Source: an uncultured Clostridia bacterium
GTDB lineage: Bacteria; Bacillota; Clostridia; Christensenellales; UBA1242
Reading direction: 5' to 3'
Assembly (NCBI GenBank): GCA_949841045.1
Contig: CATKXS010000011.1
Coordinates: 1-39,752, forward strand
DNA: 39,752 nt
In this document: piece by piece, positions 10,235 to 19,100 of the stretch
How positions within the stretch are numbered: position 1 is the first letter of the stretch
Layout of the letters: each line of letters begins with the position of its first letter
Translations under genes and position numbers: made by a program
Notes under the pieces: generated by a model
What the model was told of the DNA's origin: nothing
Databases searched by the model: none
What the model saw: the letters and a program-made list of their open reading frames with translations, nothing else

Positions 10235-10687
10235 AATCAAAATGGTGGAATAAATCTAGTAGTCTTTGCTTATTGACTTAAAGAGAGTGAGCGGTTGGTG
10301 TGAGCTCATAGCAGGGCAAAAGATGAATTACAATTATTTCAAGTTTTGCGCTTATGTCAAGCGAATTGACAAATAAGGAATGTATGACAACAATAAATTA
10401 AAAACCAATCTGTGTGTTTCCTTTAAGCAATTTTTATGAGATTGCTTAGCCCGAAAAACAAAGGGAAAGGGCTTAGCCCATCTTGTTTTTCGGCAAGCAC
10501 CTTATATCGAAGAAAAATGTCCAGCGGAATTTTTCGAGATGGGGAAAGGGGTTTATGGGGAAAACAAAAATTTAGCTGTTAGGCAAAGCCGTGCCAGCGT
10601 CAAAATTTTGGTTGTCCATATATTTAAAGTTAGGTGGTACCACGAAGGCACGCTTCGTCCTAATGAAGGATATGCGTGCTTTTTTGA
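10235..10687 (+). ncRNA. T-box leader (Tyr specifier UAC) with terminator, upstream of tyrS
   Basis: Stem I-like agagagtgagcggttggtgtgagct; specifier TAC at 10329-10331 in gaatTACaa; T-box AGGTGGTACCACG 10632-10644; gcacgc...gcgtgctttttt terminator. Confidence 0.92.
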
Positions 10688-10730
10688 TATATAGAAAACG
10701 CTAAATATACGTTTTCATTTTGGAGGTTTT

Positions 10731-11972
10731 ATGATAGATACAAATTTGTTTAATACTTTGAAAGAGCGTGGACTTTTATATCAATGCTCTGATGAAGAGG
10801 CACTTAAAAAACTGCTTGAAAGCGGTGAAAAGATTGCTTTGTATGAAGGCACGGACCCTACAATGGACAGTCTTCATATTGGTCACTGTGTGCCTTACTG
10901 CATTCTTAGGCGTTTTCAACAGGCAGGACATAAAGTATATTTATTAATGGGCGGTGCAACAGCTTGCATTGGCGACCCAAGTGGAAAAAGTGAGATGCGT
11001 CAACTTATGGACAAAGACGCGATTGCTCACAACATAGAAAAAATCAAAAATTCACTCAAAGTGTTCCTTGACTTTGAGGGCGAAAATAAAGCCGAGATTG
11101 TAAATAATTATGATTGGTTTAAGGGATATGACTATATAGACTTTATGCGTGAAATTGGCGTTCATTTCAACGTGAACAAAATGCTTACAAATGATATTTA
11201 TGCAAATAGACTTAAAGAAGGCGGGCTAACTTTCTTTGAAATGGGTTATATGCTTATGCAGGCTTATGACTTTATTCACCTTAATAAAGATAAAGGTTGT
11301 CGTCTTGAATGGGGCGGAGCAGACCAATGGGGCAACATTATAGCCGGGGTTGAACTTGCAAGAAAACTCAATTTCCAAGACGGCGGAAAAAGAGAAATGA
11401 TTGGCGCGACAAATCCTCTTCTTCTTACGCCAGAAGGCAAGAAAATGGGTAAGACTGAAAAGGGTGCAATTTGGATTGATAAAGACAAAATTTCTGCTTA
11501 TGATTTCTATCAAGGTATATACCAAACTCCAGACGCTTGCGTTGAAATGATGTTTGCACTTTTCACCGATTTACCAATGGAAACAATTAGAAATTTAATA
11601 AAAGAAGATATTGTTAAGGCTAAGAAACGTCTTTGTTTTGAGATTACCAAATTTGTAAGAGGCGAGGAAGATGCAATTCTTGGCTCACGCATGAGTGAGA
11701 ACTTATTTACACAAGGCGGCTCTGATGCTCCAATTTTTGAAATGGCAAAATCTGATTTTGAAAATGGAATGAACATTTGTGACATTTTGGTTAAGACAGG
11801 TTTATGCTCATCAAAGAGTGACGGGAGAAGAATGATTGAAGGTGGCGCTGTTTCTTTAGACGGACAAAAAGTAAGTGACATTTCTCTAAGCATAACACTG
11901 AGCGATTTTAATGAAGATTCTATACTTTTAAAGAAGGGAAAGAAAAACTTTATAAAGGTTGTAATCAAATGA
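10731..11972 (+). CDS. tyrS: tyrosyl-tRNA synthetase
   Basis: YEGTDPTMDSLHIGHCVP, MGGATACIGDPSGK, GKKMGKTEKGAIW (KMSKS-like), C-terminal S4 domain. Confidence 0.97.
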   Translation: MIDTNLFNTLKERGLLYQCSDEEALKKLLESGEKIALYEGTDPTMDSLHIGHCVPYCILRRFQQAGHKVYLLMGGATACIGDPSGKSEMRQLMDKDAIAHNIEKIKNSLKVFLDFEGENKAEIVNNYDWFKGYDYIDFMREIGVHFNVNKMLTNDIYANRLKEGGLTFFEMGYMLMQAYDFIHLNKDKGCRLEWGGADQWGNIIAGVELARKLNFQDGGKREMIGATNPLLLTPEGKKMGKTEKGAIWIDKDKISAYDFYQGIYQTPDACVEMMFALFTDLPMETIRNLIKEDIVKAKKRLCFEITKFVRGEEDAILGSRMSENLFTQGGSDAPIFEMAKSDFENGMNICDILVKTGLCSSKSDGRRMIEGGAVSLDGQKVSDISLSITLSDFNEDSILLKKGKKNFIKVVIK

Positions 11973-12322
11973 AATTATTAAAAAATGCCGAAATAATAGA
12001 GAAAAAATCCAAATTTTATGGCTTTTTGTATGAAATTTCTGACGAAAATGATATAAAAACCATTTTGGACACATTAAAGAAAGAACATAATAAGGCCACT
12101 CATATATGCTGGGCAGGAAGGATTATTTCTCCTTTTTATGAAAAGATGAGTGATGACGGTGAGCCTGGTGGAACGGCTGGAAGGCCTATACTTTCTGTAA
12201 TGCAAAAACGAAATATAAACAATGCGTGCGTTGTTGTGGTGAGATATTTTGGCGGTGTTAAACTTGGTGCGGGGGGACTTCTTCGTGCTTATTCAAAAAC
12301 TGCTTCGATGGTTTGCAATTAG
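11969..12322 (+). CDS. YigZ/IMPACT-family protein, N-terminal domain only
   Basis: KSKFYGFL..., SDDGEPGGTAGRPILSVMQ, VVVVRYFGGVKLGAGGLLRAYSK; ends before the usual C-terminal domain. Confidence 0.88.
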   Translation: MKLLKNAEIIEKKSKFYGFLYEISDENDIKTILDTLKKEHNKATHICWAGRIISPFYEKMSDDGEPGGTAGRPILSVMQKRNINNACVVVVRYFGGVKLGAGGLLRAYSKTASMVCN

Positions 12323-12331
12323 GAGGAAATT

Positions 12332-12949
12332 TTGAGAAAAATAACTGAAATTAGAAAGGTTGGAACTGGAGCTAGATACAAATTGTTTCTTGACGATGAA
12401 TATTTTGGCACATATGAGGCCGAGATACTTGCAAGGCATGGTCTAAAAAGTGGCGAAGAGTATGACGAAAAGTTTTTCGAGGACTTAAAATTTGAAAACG
12501 GCGACTATGCTTGTTTTAATCGGGGACTTAGCTCGCTTGAAAAGAGTATGAAGAGTGAGAAAATGCTGAGAGATTATTTAAAAGAGCGTGAGTATCCTTT
12601 GTCTTGCATAGATAAGGCTGTTGATAAACTTAAAGACTATGGTTATATTGATGACGAAGCATTTTGTGATAACTTCATTTCTATTTACTCTGGTAGTAAA
12701 AGTAGACGTAAAATCAAGTATGATTTATTATCAAAAGGGGTTAACGTTGACCTTATAGAAAGAAAGCTAGAAAATCTTAATGATGAGGATGAAGAAGAAA
12801 AATGCTATAAATTTGCAAAAAAATACATGAAAAATAAGGAATTTGATTTAAAAAACAAGCAAAAACTATATAATCACCTTGCTGGCAAGGGGTTTGAGTT
12901 TGGCTTTATTGGGAATGTTTGGGAAAGGTTGCAAAATGATGTTGACTGA
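12332..12949 (+). CDS. recX: regulatory protein RecX
   Basis: RecX-like repeats (LRDYLKEREYP...AVDKLKDYGYIDDEAFCDNFI); TTG start with RBS aggagg. Confidence 0.85.
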   Translation: MRKITEIRKVGTGARYKLFLDDEYFGTYEAEILARHGLKSGEEYDEKFFEDLKFENGDYACFNRGLSSLEKSMKSEKMLRDYLKEREYPLSCIDKAVDKLKDYGYIDDEAFCDNFISIYSGSKSRRKIKYDLLSKGVNVDLIERKLENLNDEDEEEKCYKFAKKYMKNKEFDLKNKQKLYNHLAGKGFEFGFIGNVWERLQNDVD

Positions 12950-13002
12950 TGATGCTTTTTAAGAAAAGTAAATATTATTTAAAAAACTAAAAAACTAATA
13001 AA

Positions 13003-13028
13003 AAGGTGCATAATTGCATCTTTTTTTT
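13003..13028 (+). terminator. rho-independent terminator
   Basis: aaGGTGCAtaatTGCATCtttttttt. Confidence 0.7.
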
Positions 13029-13066
13029 GCAAAATAGTTTAAAATCGCAAAAATTAGGAGATAATC

Positions 13067-13318
13067 ATGACTAAGCAAAGCAGTTACAGAGAGGAGCTAA
13101 ATTTAAGAAAAGAAAAAATAGAAAATCTTGACATTTCTTCTCTTGTACATGCAAATTTTGACGAAGAAGAGCATAAAATGCTTATAGGAGAAGATGTAGA
13201 GGAGTTTTATGGCGCTATGTCAGAAGAACAACTTTTTGAAATCTTCCAGTTAGAAAAAGTCGACCTTATTGATTATTGGAACAATTGCGAGTATGGACGG
13301 ACAGATAAAAAGAGGTGA
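13067..13318 (+). CDS. hypothetical acidic protein, candidate antitoxin of the downstream MazF
   Basis: 83-aa acidic ORF overlapping the mazF-type start by 26 nt. Confidence 0.6.
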   Translation: MTKQSSYREELNLRKEKIENLDISSLVHANFDEEEHKMLIGEDVEEFYGAMSEEQLFEIFQLEKVDLIDYWNNCEYGRTDKKR

Positions 13319-13640
13319 AATTTATTATGCTGATTTAAGCCCTGTTGTTGGAAGTGAACAGGGTGGTATTCGTCCAGTTCTTATTATCCAAAATGATGTT
13401 GGAAATAAATATTCGCCAACGGTTATTGTGTCTGCTATTACGAGCCAGCTGGGGAAAGCTAAACTTCCAACGCATATAGAACTTTCTGCAATAGAGTATA
13501 ATCTTCCGAAAAATTCGGTGGCTCTTCTTGAGCAAATAAGAACGCTTGATAAAAGACGTTTGCAAGAAAAAGTAACCACTTTATCAGATGATAAGATGAG
13601 GGAGGTTAACAAGGCAATTTTAATTTCACTTGGATTTTAA
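13293..13640 (+). CDS. MazF/PemK-type endoribonuclease toxin (NdoA-like)
   Basis: [47 protein letters not shown]...[13 protein letters not shown]. Confidence 0.95.
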   Translation: MDGQIKRGEIYYADLSPVVGSEQGGIRPVLIIQNDVGNKYSPTVIVSAITSQLGKAKLPTHIELSAIEYNLPKNSVALLEQIRTLDKRRLQEKVTTLSDDKMREVNKAILISLGF

Positions 13641-13699
13641 CCACATTATGCGGTTTTTGGTTTGCAATCGATAAATTATTATAAAAATTTGATTTAAAA

Positions 13700-13725
13700 A
13701 AAGCCACATTATGTGGCTTTTTTTT
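13700..13725. terminator. hairpin terminator
   Basis: AAGCCACATtATGTGGCTT + T run. Confidence 0.85.
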
Positions 13726-13727
13726 AA

Positions 13728-13811
13728 GTACGTAATAATGATGTGAGATTTATCGAACGTTTTCTTTAGGCACGCAAGAATAACGTGAGATTTATCGAAC
13801 GTTTTTTTTAT
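13728..13811. repeat. two degenerate 42-bp tandem units
   Basis: identical core gtgagatttatcgaacgtttt at 13743-13763 and 13785-13805; offset 42. Confidence 0.85.
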
Positions 13812-14446
13812 GGTCTATATTTTGTTTTATAACCATGATTTTCGCTTGGTCTAAGGTCGTTTGGAAAGATAATGTCAGTCTTAATATCAAGTACAATCTT
13901 TTGAATTTTGTTTAAAATAAAGTATGGATTTTCAATATCTTCAATTACTGAACTTTGTTCAAGGGCTTGAATATAAATATCTCCCACTTTGCACATTCTG
14001 TCAATAATTCCAACTTTTAGGTTCACGCCTTTAATATCAGAGTAGTAGATGTTTTTGAAGTCAATTCCTACAACGCCGCTCCTGATTATAATTCTTTTTT
14101 CGGTGAAAACATATTCGGTGTTTTTATATCTTATATTTGCTTTTATGATGTTTGAAATCCAGAGCCAAACTGGCATTAAGTGAAATAGGAAGAATACACA
14201 CATAAAGATAATTACTCCAACTGGTAATTTAGGCCCTGCAATTGCAATTCCTGCAATAAAACCGCCGTCAAATAAAAGCCATATAAGAGCAATTGGAAAC
14301 ATTGAGAAGATTGAATTTAAAATAAAAGCCGATTTTTTTGGTTTTAAACTTAGAAGCGCACTTTCGTCTGCGTCAAGTATATCTTCTATTGAGTTTTGCT
14401 TCATGTTGTCGTCAATTTTAAAATAATTTTCATCTATTTTTCCCAT
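13808..14446 (-). CDS. membrane protein with bacterial PH-like domain
   Basis: two hydrophobic segments then YVFTEKRIIIRSGVVGIDFKNIYYSDIKGV pattern of bPH2 proteins. Confidence 0.7.
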   Translation of the reverse strand: MGKIDENYFKIDDNMKQNSIEDILDADESALLSLKPKKSAFILNSIFSMFPIALIWLLFDGGFIAGIAIAGPKLPVGVIIFMCVFFLFHLMPVWLWISNIIKANIRYKNTEYVFTEKRIIIRSGVVGIDFKNIYYSDIKGVNLKVGIIDRMCKVGDIYIQALEQSSVIEDIENPYFILNKIQKIVLDIKTDIIFPNDLRPSENHGYKTKYRP

Positions 14447-14918
14447 AACTATCTCCTATAATATCTATTTTATAATCTTTTAGGGAATTGTCAATATTAA
14501 AAGTCAAATTTGCTTTAATTTTTTTGCCTGCAAGTACATGTTTAAGCCAAAGCACATCTCCGTCCCACATTCTATTATATGGAATGTTATTCAAGTCAAA
14601 CCACATAGGCCTCATTTCCTCGCTTTCAGAGACTTCTCCTATATAATCTTTTGCAATAAAGACATACATACTTTCAATTGATTCTTCGCCTTTGTATGAA
14701 AGGAGGCAATCAATTGTCGCAACTTCTGTATAGTCAAGGGGAGTAACACCGATTTCTTCTTGTGTTTCTCTTATCATAGCCTGAATAACAGTTTCTCCTT
14801 TTTCAAGTTTTCCTCCAACGCCATTGAGTTTTCCTTCGCCATGCCCACGCTTTTTCTCTGCAAGCATAATTTTACCGTCCTTAATTATGAATAATAATGT
14901 GGTAGAAAATTTATTCAT
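14430..14918 (-). CDS. Nudix hydrolase (8-oxo-dGTP diphosphatase-like, MutT family)
   Basis: Nudix box GVGGKLEKGETVIQAMIRETQEEIG. Confidence 0.92.
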   Translation of the reverse strand: MNKFSTTLLFIIKDGKIMLAEKKRGHGEGKLNGVGGKLEKGETVIQAMIRETQEEIGVTPLDYTEVATIDCLLSYKGEESIESMYVFIAKDYIGEVSESEEMRPMWFDLNNIPYNRMWDGDVLWLKHVLAGKKIKANLTFNIDNSLKDYKIDIIGDSYGKNR

Positions 14919-14948
14919 ATCTTTCTCCTAAATAGACTTGATTTTTTA

Positions 14949-15048
14949 TTTTGTACCTAAATTGTGCCTAATTTTTTAAAATGCAATATAAAGTTGTTTG
15001 TCTATAATAAAAACCACAATATATTGTGGCTCTAAAAAGTGGCAGGGG
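14949..15048. repeat. left copy of 100-bp direct repeat (putative att-like), includes last 9 nt of tRNA-Trp (CCCCTGCCA on - strand)
   Basis: 99/100 identity by eye with 18201-18300; only difference gtAcct/gtGcct. Confidence 0.9.
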
Positions 15049-15242
15049 ACAAATAAACTAATTTGAACCCCTTTTTATTATAATACCATATTAATTTAAG
15101 TTTTTCAAGTAAATAAGTAAAATTTATAAGAATTATTTGTCAGTCAATATTGCTTTTTAATAACTTGATAAATATAATAAAAATCAAATTTATGAGAAGT
15201 TTTTATGGTAGTGAAACTTTTTTACATATTTAGGATGGAAAA

Positions 15243-15671
15243 ATGGATAGAGCAAATAAAATTATGAAAGAAATGCAAGAGCATTATTTAAAAAAGCAAC
15301 AAGAGACTGCTGAAATAAACGAAAAAATTTTACATATTCCGAATGGATTAACTGATGAAGAAAGGAAAGTATACGAAGATATTATAGCAACTCTTAAAGA
15401 TAGTATTAATTATAGACTTTCGCCTACGGATACAGAACTTATTTGGCAGTATTGTCAAATTAAAGTAATAAGAGATAGAGCATGGCGAGAATATAATAAA
15501 AATCCAGATAGATATATCCGAATTGTAACTGGAATTTGTAGTGATGGTAAAACGCCAAAAGTTATGGTGAAAGAGAATGAGCACTATAAAACACTGCAAG
15601 ACTGCAATAAACAACTAGAGAAGATTTTAAAAGATTTAAGATTAACACCTCAGGAAAGGAGTAAAAAATAA
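15243..15671 (+). CDS. phage terminase small subunit-like (P27 family) protein
   Basis: EMQEHYLKKQ..., KVMVKENEHYKTLQDCNKQLEKILKDLRLTPQERSK typical of P27 small terminases. Confidence 0.65.
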   Translation: MDRANKIMKEMQEHYLKKQQETAEINEKILHIPNGLTDEERKVYEDIIATLKDSINYRLSPTDTELIWQYCQIKVIRDRAWREYNKNPDRYIRIVTGICSDGKTPKVMVKENEHYKTLQDCNKQLEKILKDLRLTPQERSKK

Positions 15672-15672
15672 A

Positions 15673-16011
15673 ATGGATGAGCTAAAAATTGAGTATATAG
15701 ATATAGAAAAATTGAATCATTATGAAAATAATTCAAAAATACATACAAAAGAGCAAATTGAGCATATTGTAAATTCAATTAGAGAATTTGGTTTTAATGA
15801 TCCTCTTGGAATTGCAGGAGAAGATAATATAGTTTTAGAGGGTAATGGCAGAGTTGAGGCAGCAAAGAAATTAGGTTTGACTAAATTGCCATGTGTTAGA
15901 CTCGACCATATGAGTAAAGAGGAATTAGAAGCATATGTTATTGCACATAATTCAACTAATTTAGAAACTGGATTTGATAGTCAAATGCTTTTAAGTGAAC
16001 TAGATAAGTAA
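15673..16011 (+). CDS. ParB N-terminal (ParB/Srx fold) domain protein, phage-type
   Basis: YIDIEKLNHYENNSKIHTKEQIEHIVNSIREFGFNDPLGIAGEDNIVLEGNGRVEAAKKLGL. Confidence 0.8.
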   Translation: MDELKIEYIDIEKLNHYENNSKIHTKEQIEHIVNSIREFGFNDPLGIAGEDNIVLEGNGRVEAAKKLGLTKLPCVRLDHMSKEELEAYVIAHNSTNLETGFDSQMLLSELDK

Positions 16012-16041
16012 CAGTCAAAGTTTGATTTTAAAGACTTTGGA

Positions 16042-16713
16042 TTGACAAATGAAATGTTTGAATTAGATGTACGGGATGATTATTATAAAGATTTTCTTTC
16101 TTTAAAGAAAAAGAAACTTGTAAGGAATGAATTTGAGATGGTGGGGGAATATGATTTGCCGCTCATTAAAAAGCAAAATATTGATATAGAAAAAATAGTG
16201 TTGATGAATTTTAGTAATACAAAATATAACGATGCAAAAAATAAGAATAAAACAATTCAATTTTTTACTTATGATTATAAATTTGATTATGTATATTCAC
16301 ATCCAGAATTTGCTGTTGAAAAATTAAAGCAATATTACTGTTTGCTTTCTCCAGATTATAGTTTATATACAGATATGTCATTATCTTTGCAAATTAAAAA
16401 TACATTTAAAAATCGCTGGTGTGGTGCTTATTTTCAAAGTCTTGGGCTAAGAGTCATCCCAACAATTGAATGGAGTGATGAGAGGAGTTTTAAGTTTTGC
16501 TTTGATGGAGTAGAAGAAGGAAGTGTTGTTGCAGTATCTACATATGGCAAACAAAAAATTGAGGAGGAATTTATGAAAGGTTATAACAGAATGTTGGAAA
16601 TTATTAAACCAAGTGCTATAATATGTTATGAAAAACCATTTCCAAAAATGGGAGGAAAAATAAAAGCATTTCCTTACAATCATAATGTGTGGAGGGATTG
16701 CTATGAGATTTGA
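16042..16713 (+). CDS. DUF4417-like phage-associated protein
   Basis: same reading frame as the ParB-domain ORF, separated by one TAA; contains NRWCGAYFQSLGLRVIPTIEWSDERSF...GSVVAVSTYG. Confidence 0.6.
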   Translation: MTNEMFELDVRDDYYKDFLSLKKKKLVRNEFEMVGEYDLPLIKKQNIDIEKIVLMNFSNTKYNDAKNKNKTIQFFTYDYKFDYVYSHPEFAVEKLKQYYCLLSPDYSLYTDMSLSLQIKNTFKNRWCGAYFQSLGLRVIPTIEWSDERSFKFCFDGVEEGSVVAVSTYGKQKIEEEFMKGYNRMLEIIKPSAIICYEKPFPKMGGKIKAFPYNHNVWRDCYEI

Positions 16714-16969
16714 TTCACAACTTTTTGGTGGTGGTGGAGGTTCAAGTGGTGGGAGTTTTAGGGGAAGTGCAAAACCTCCTAACACTAATCGTCCAAATTC
16801 GAAATATACTCAATATAAAAATGGTAAAAAACACCAAGAAAGATGGTATGATAAATTTGGTAATCCTAAACGAGACAGGGCTTACACTAATCATGGCAAT
16901 CCTAAACAACATCCAAAAGTTCCTCATGACCATGATTGGAATAATGGACAAAGAGGGGAATGGTATTAA
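16703..16969 (+). CDS. small Gly-rich/His-rich protein, possible phage- or toxin-associated C-terminal domain
   Basis: FGGGGGSSGGSFRG linker then KHQERWYDKFGNPKRDRAYTNHGNPKQHPKVPHDHDWNNGQRG; RBS ggaggg. Confidence 0.55.
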   Translation: MRFDSQLFGGGGGSSGGSFRGSAKPPNTNRPNSKYTQYKNGKKHQERWYDKFGNPKRDRAYTNHGNPKQHPKVPHDHDWNNGQRGEWY

Positions 16970-16979
16970 AGGAGATTTT

Positions 16980-17276
16980 ATGAAGAATATAGTAAATCGT
17001 TGTAATGAACTGATGAAAAAAATTGAAAGTAAGCAAAAACTGACTTATGATGAATTTATTGAAATTGTAAGCTATGGGCTCGAAATGCAATTTTATTATA
17101 AAAAGAGAAAATTTGGCATAACTCATTTTGCTGGATATGAGTTTTATGAATGGGAAAAAGAAGAAGGGTATCAAAGTTATAATACAATTGAGGATTTTTC
17201 AAATAAGATTAATATTGAAGGCTTATTAGTAAAAGATATCTGGAATAAGGTTTCTCGTATAAATTTTGCAGATTGA
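16980..17276 (+). CDS. hypothetical protein, possible partner of the upstream His-rich protein
   Basis: RBS aaaggag, ATG 16980, starts 11 bp after the preceding stop. Confidence 0.55.
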   Translation: MKNIVNRCNELMKKIESKQKLTYDEFIEIVSYGLEMQFYYKKRKFGITHFAGYEFYEWEKEEGYQSYNTIEDFSNKINIEGLLVKDIWNKVSRINFAD

Positions 17277-17331
17277 TATAATGTTATTAAATAGTTTTTA
17301 AATTTGATGATGTTTTTGTTATAATAATACT

Positions 17332-18150
17332 ATGAGTATAATTTATAAACCTTGTGGAATGGCTAGAGAATATAGCCCGTATGCCTTAAATATTTATATT
17401 GGTTGCAGTCATGGCTGCAAATATTGTTATGCACCTCACACGCTTCAAAGGCGAGGCGAAGAGTATTTTATTAAACCTGAGCCACGAAAAGATATATTGA
17501 AATTATTAGAAAAAGATTTACAAAAGAATGTTTATACTGAGCAGGTGCTTTTGTCATTTGTAGGAGATGTTTATTGCGATAATACAGATGGAAGCCAGAC
17601 AACAAGGGAAGTGTTAAAACTTTTAAATGCATATAAAGTCCCTGTTGCAGTTCTTTCCAAAGGTGGAAAGAAAATGCTGAGAGATTTAGACATTTTTAAA
17701 GAGTTTGGCGACCGAATTTCTGTCGGGACTACTTTGACCTTTTTAGATGAAGAGAAAAGCAAACTTTTGGAGCCAAATGCAGCTTTGCCAGAAGAAAGGC
17801 TTGAAACTCTTAAAATTTTGCACGAGAATGGAATTAAAACATTTGCAAGTTTTGAGCCAACAATTGAGCCAGAGGAAAGTTTGAAGCTTATAAAACGTAC
17901 TCTTGCAGATAATTCTGTTGACCACTATAAAATTGGCAAACTTAATAATTTTAGGCGAGAGGATAAGTGGCAGGATTGGGGGAAATACTTACAGGATTGT
18001 GTGAATTTACTCCGTCCAACTGGCAAGCAGGTGTATTATAAGTTCTGTTTAAGAAAGCTCGCACCAGAAGTAGAACTAACGGATGAAGAGATAAATCCAG
18101 ATGAATATATTGTTAAAATAAAAAATAAACAACTTAGTATATATGATTAA
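17332..18150 (+). CDS. SPL-family radical SAM protein
   Basis: YIGCSHGCKYCYAPHTLQRRGEEYF (CxxxCxxC); SplB-like fold pattern. Confidence 0.88.
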   Translation: MSIIYKPCGMAREYSPYALNIYIGCSHGCKYCYAPHTLQRRGEEYFIKPEPRKDILKLLEKDLQKNVYTEQVLLSFVGDVYCDNTDGSQTTREVLKLLNAYKVPVAVLSKGGKKMLRDLDIFKEFGDRISVGTTLTFLDEEKSKLLEPNAALPEERLETLKILHENGIKTFASFEPTIEPEESLKLIKRTLADNSVDHYKIGKLNNFRREDKWQDWGKYLQDCVNLLRPTGKQVYYKFCLRKLAPEVELTDEEINPDEYIVKIKNKQLSIYD

Positions 18151-18171
18151 AGTAATTAATATAGTTAAGAT

Positions 18172-18205
18172 AAAAAAGATGATAAAATTATATCATCTTT
18201 TTTTG
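18172..18205. terminator. hairpin terminator
   Basis: AAAAGATGATaaaattatATCATCTTTTTTT. Confidence 0.75.
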
Positions 18206-18300
18206 TGCCTAAATTGTGCCTAATTTTTTAAAATGCAATATAAAGTTGTTTGTCTATAATAAAAACCACAATATATTGTGGCTCTAAAAAGTGGCAGGGG
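18201..18300. repeat. right copy of 100-bp direct repeat, overlapping tRNA-Trp 3' end
   Basis: see 14949-15048. Confidence 0.9.
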
Positions 18301-18365
18301 TGGAAGGAATCGAACCCTCCTCTGGAGTTTTGGAGACTCTCATTCTACCGATGAACTACACCCCT
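18292..18365 (-). tRNA. tRNA-Trp (CCA)
   Basis: reverse complement AGGGGTGTAGTTCATCGG...GTCTCCAAAAC...GGGTTCGATTCC...CACCCCTGCCA; encoded CCA. Confidence 0.95.
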
Positions 18366-18490
18366 ATAAATACTTTGTAATTATATCATATCTTATTTTC
18401 TTAGTCAATAAAAATTGACAAAATTGTTTTTCATGTTTGATTTTTATTGAAGAAGATGATATAATTATGTCTATGAGATAGGAGAAGAAA

Positions 18491-19084
18491 ATGATAATAG
18501 GTGTTGATGTTGATGGTGTTCTTACAAATTTAGATTATTTTTTCAAAAAGAATTATAAAAAGTTTTCTAAAGAGAATAACATTAAGATTAAAAGAAAAAA
18601 GGCAGATAATTTATCAGATTATTTTGGCTGGACTAAAGAACAAGATTTAAAGTTTTGGGATGAAAATATCTGGAAATATTCTGAAAGTGTAAAATTTTAT
18701 AAAACAGCGAGTAAGTATTTGAAGAAATTACATAATGACGGACATGAGATTTATATTATTACAAGACGTCATTATATGGAAAGACAAGATGACTGGGGCG
18801 AAAGAATGAGGGCGATTGTAGATAAACAGTTTAAAGAAAATGATATTGTATATGACAAATTTTTTGCTGTTGGAATAGGTAATTCAAAATTTAATGTAAT
18901 TAAAGATAACAATGTTGAAATTATGATTGACGATGAAAGTGGTAATTTGAAGGAAATTTCAAAGTTAATTCCAACAATTTGTTACACGCAAAATTATAAT
19001 GTTAAGTTAAAACTTGATAATATGCATCATTGCAAAAATTGGAGAGAAATTTATAATTACATAAGAAAATTAAATAAAAATTAA
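18491..19084 (+). CDS. HAD-superfamily protein (5'-nucleotidase C-like)
   Basis: GVDVDGVLTNLD motif; IIITRRHY; MIDDESGN. Confidence 0.75.
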   Translation: MIIGVDVDGVLTNLDYFFKKNYKKFSKENNIKIKRKKADNLSDYFGWTKEQDLKFWDENIWKYSESVKFYKTASKYLKKLHNDGHEIYIITRRHYMERQDDWGERMRAIVDKQFKENDIVYDKFFAVGIGNSKFNVIKDNNVEIMIDDESGNLKEISKLIPTICYTQNYNVKLKLDNMHHCKNWREIYNYIRKLNKN

Positions 19085-19100
19085 ATATTTGAGGTGAATT

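Noticed and set aside
10531-10561. G-quadruplex in the T-box leader
   Set aside because: Only three runs of four G plus a distant one; better explained by hairpin pairing. Not enough to claim.
13067-13640. Larger defence island around mazF
   Set aside because: Neighbours are recX and housekeeping-type membrane and Nudix genes; no further defence genes recognised.
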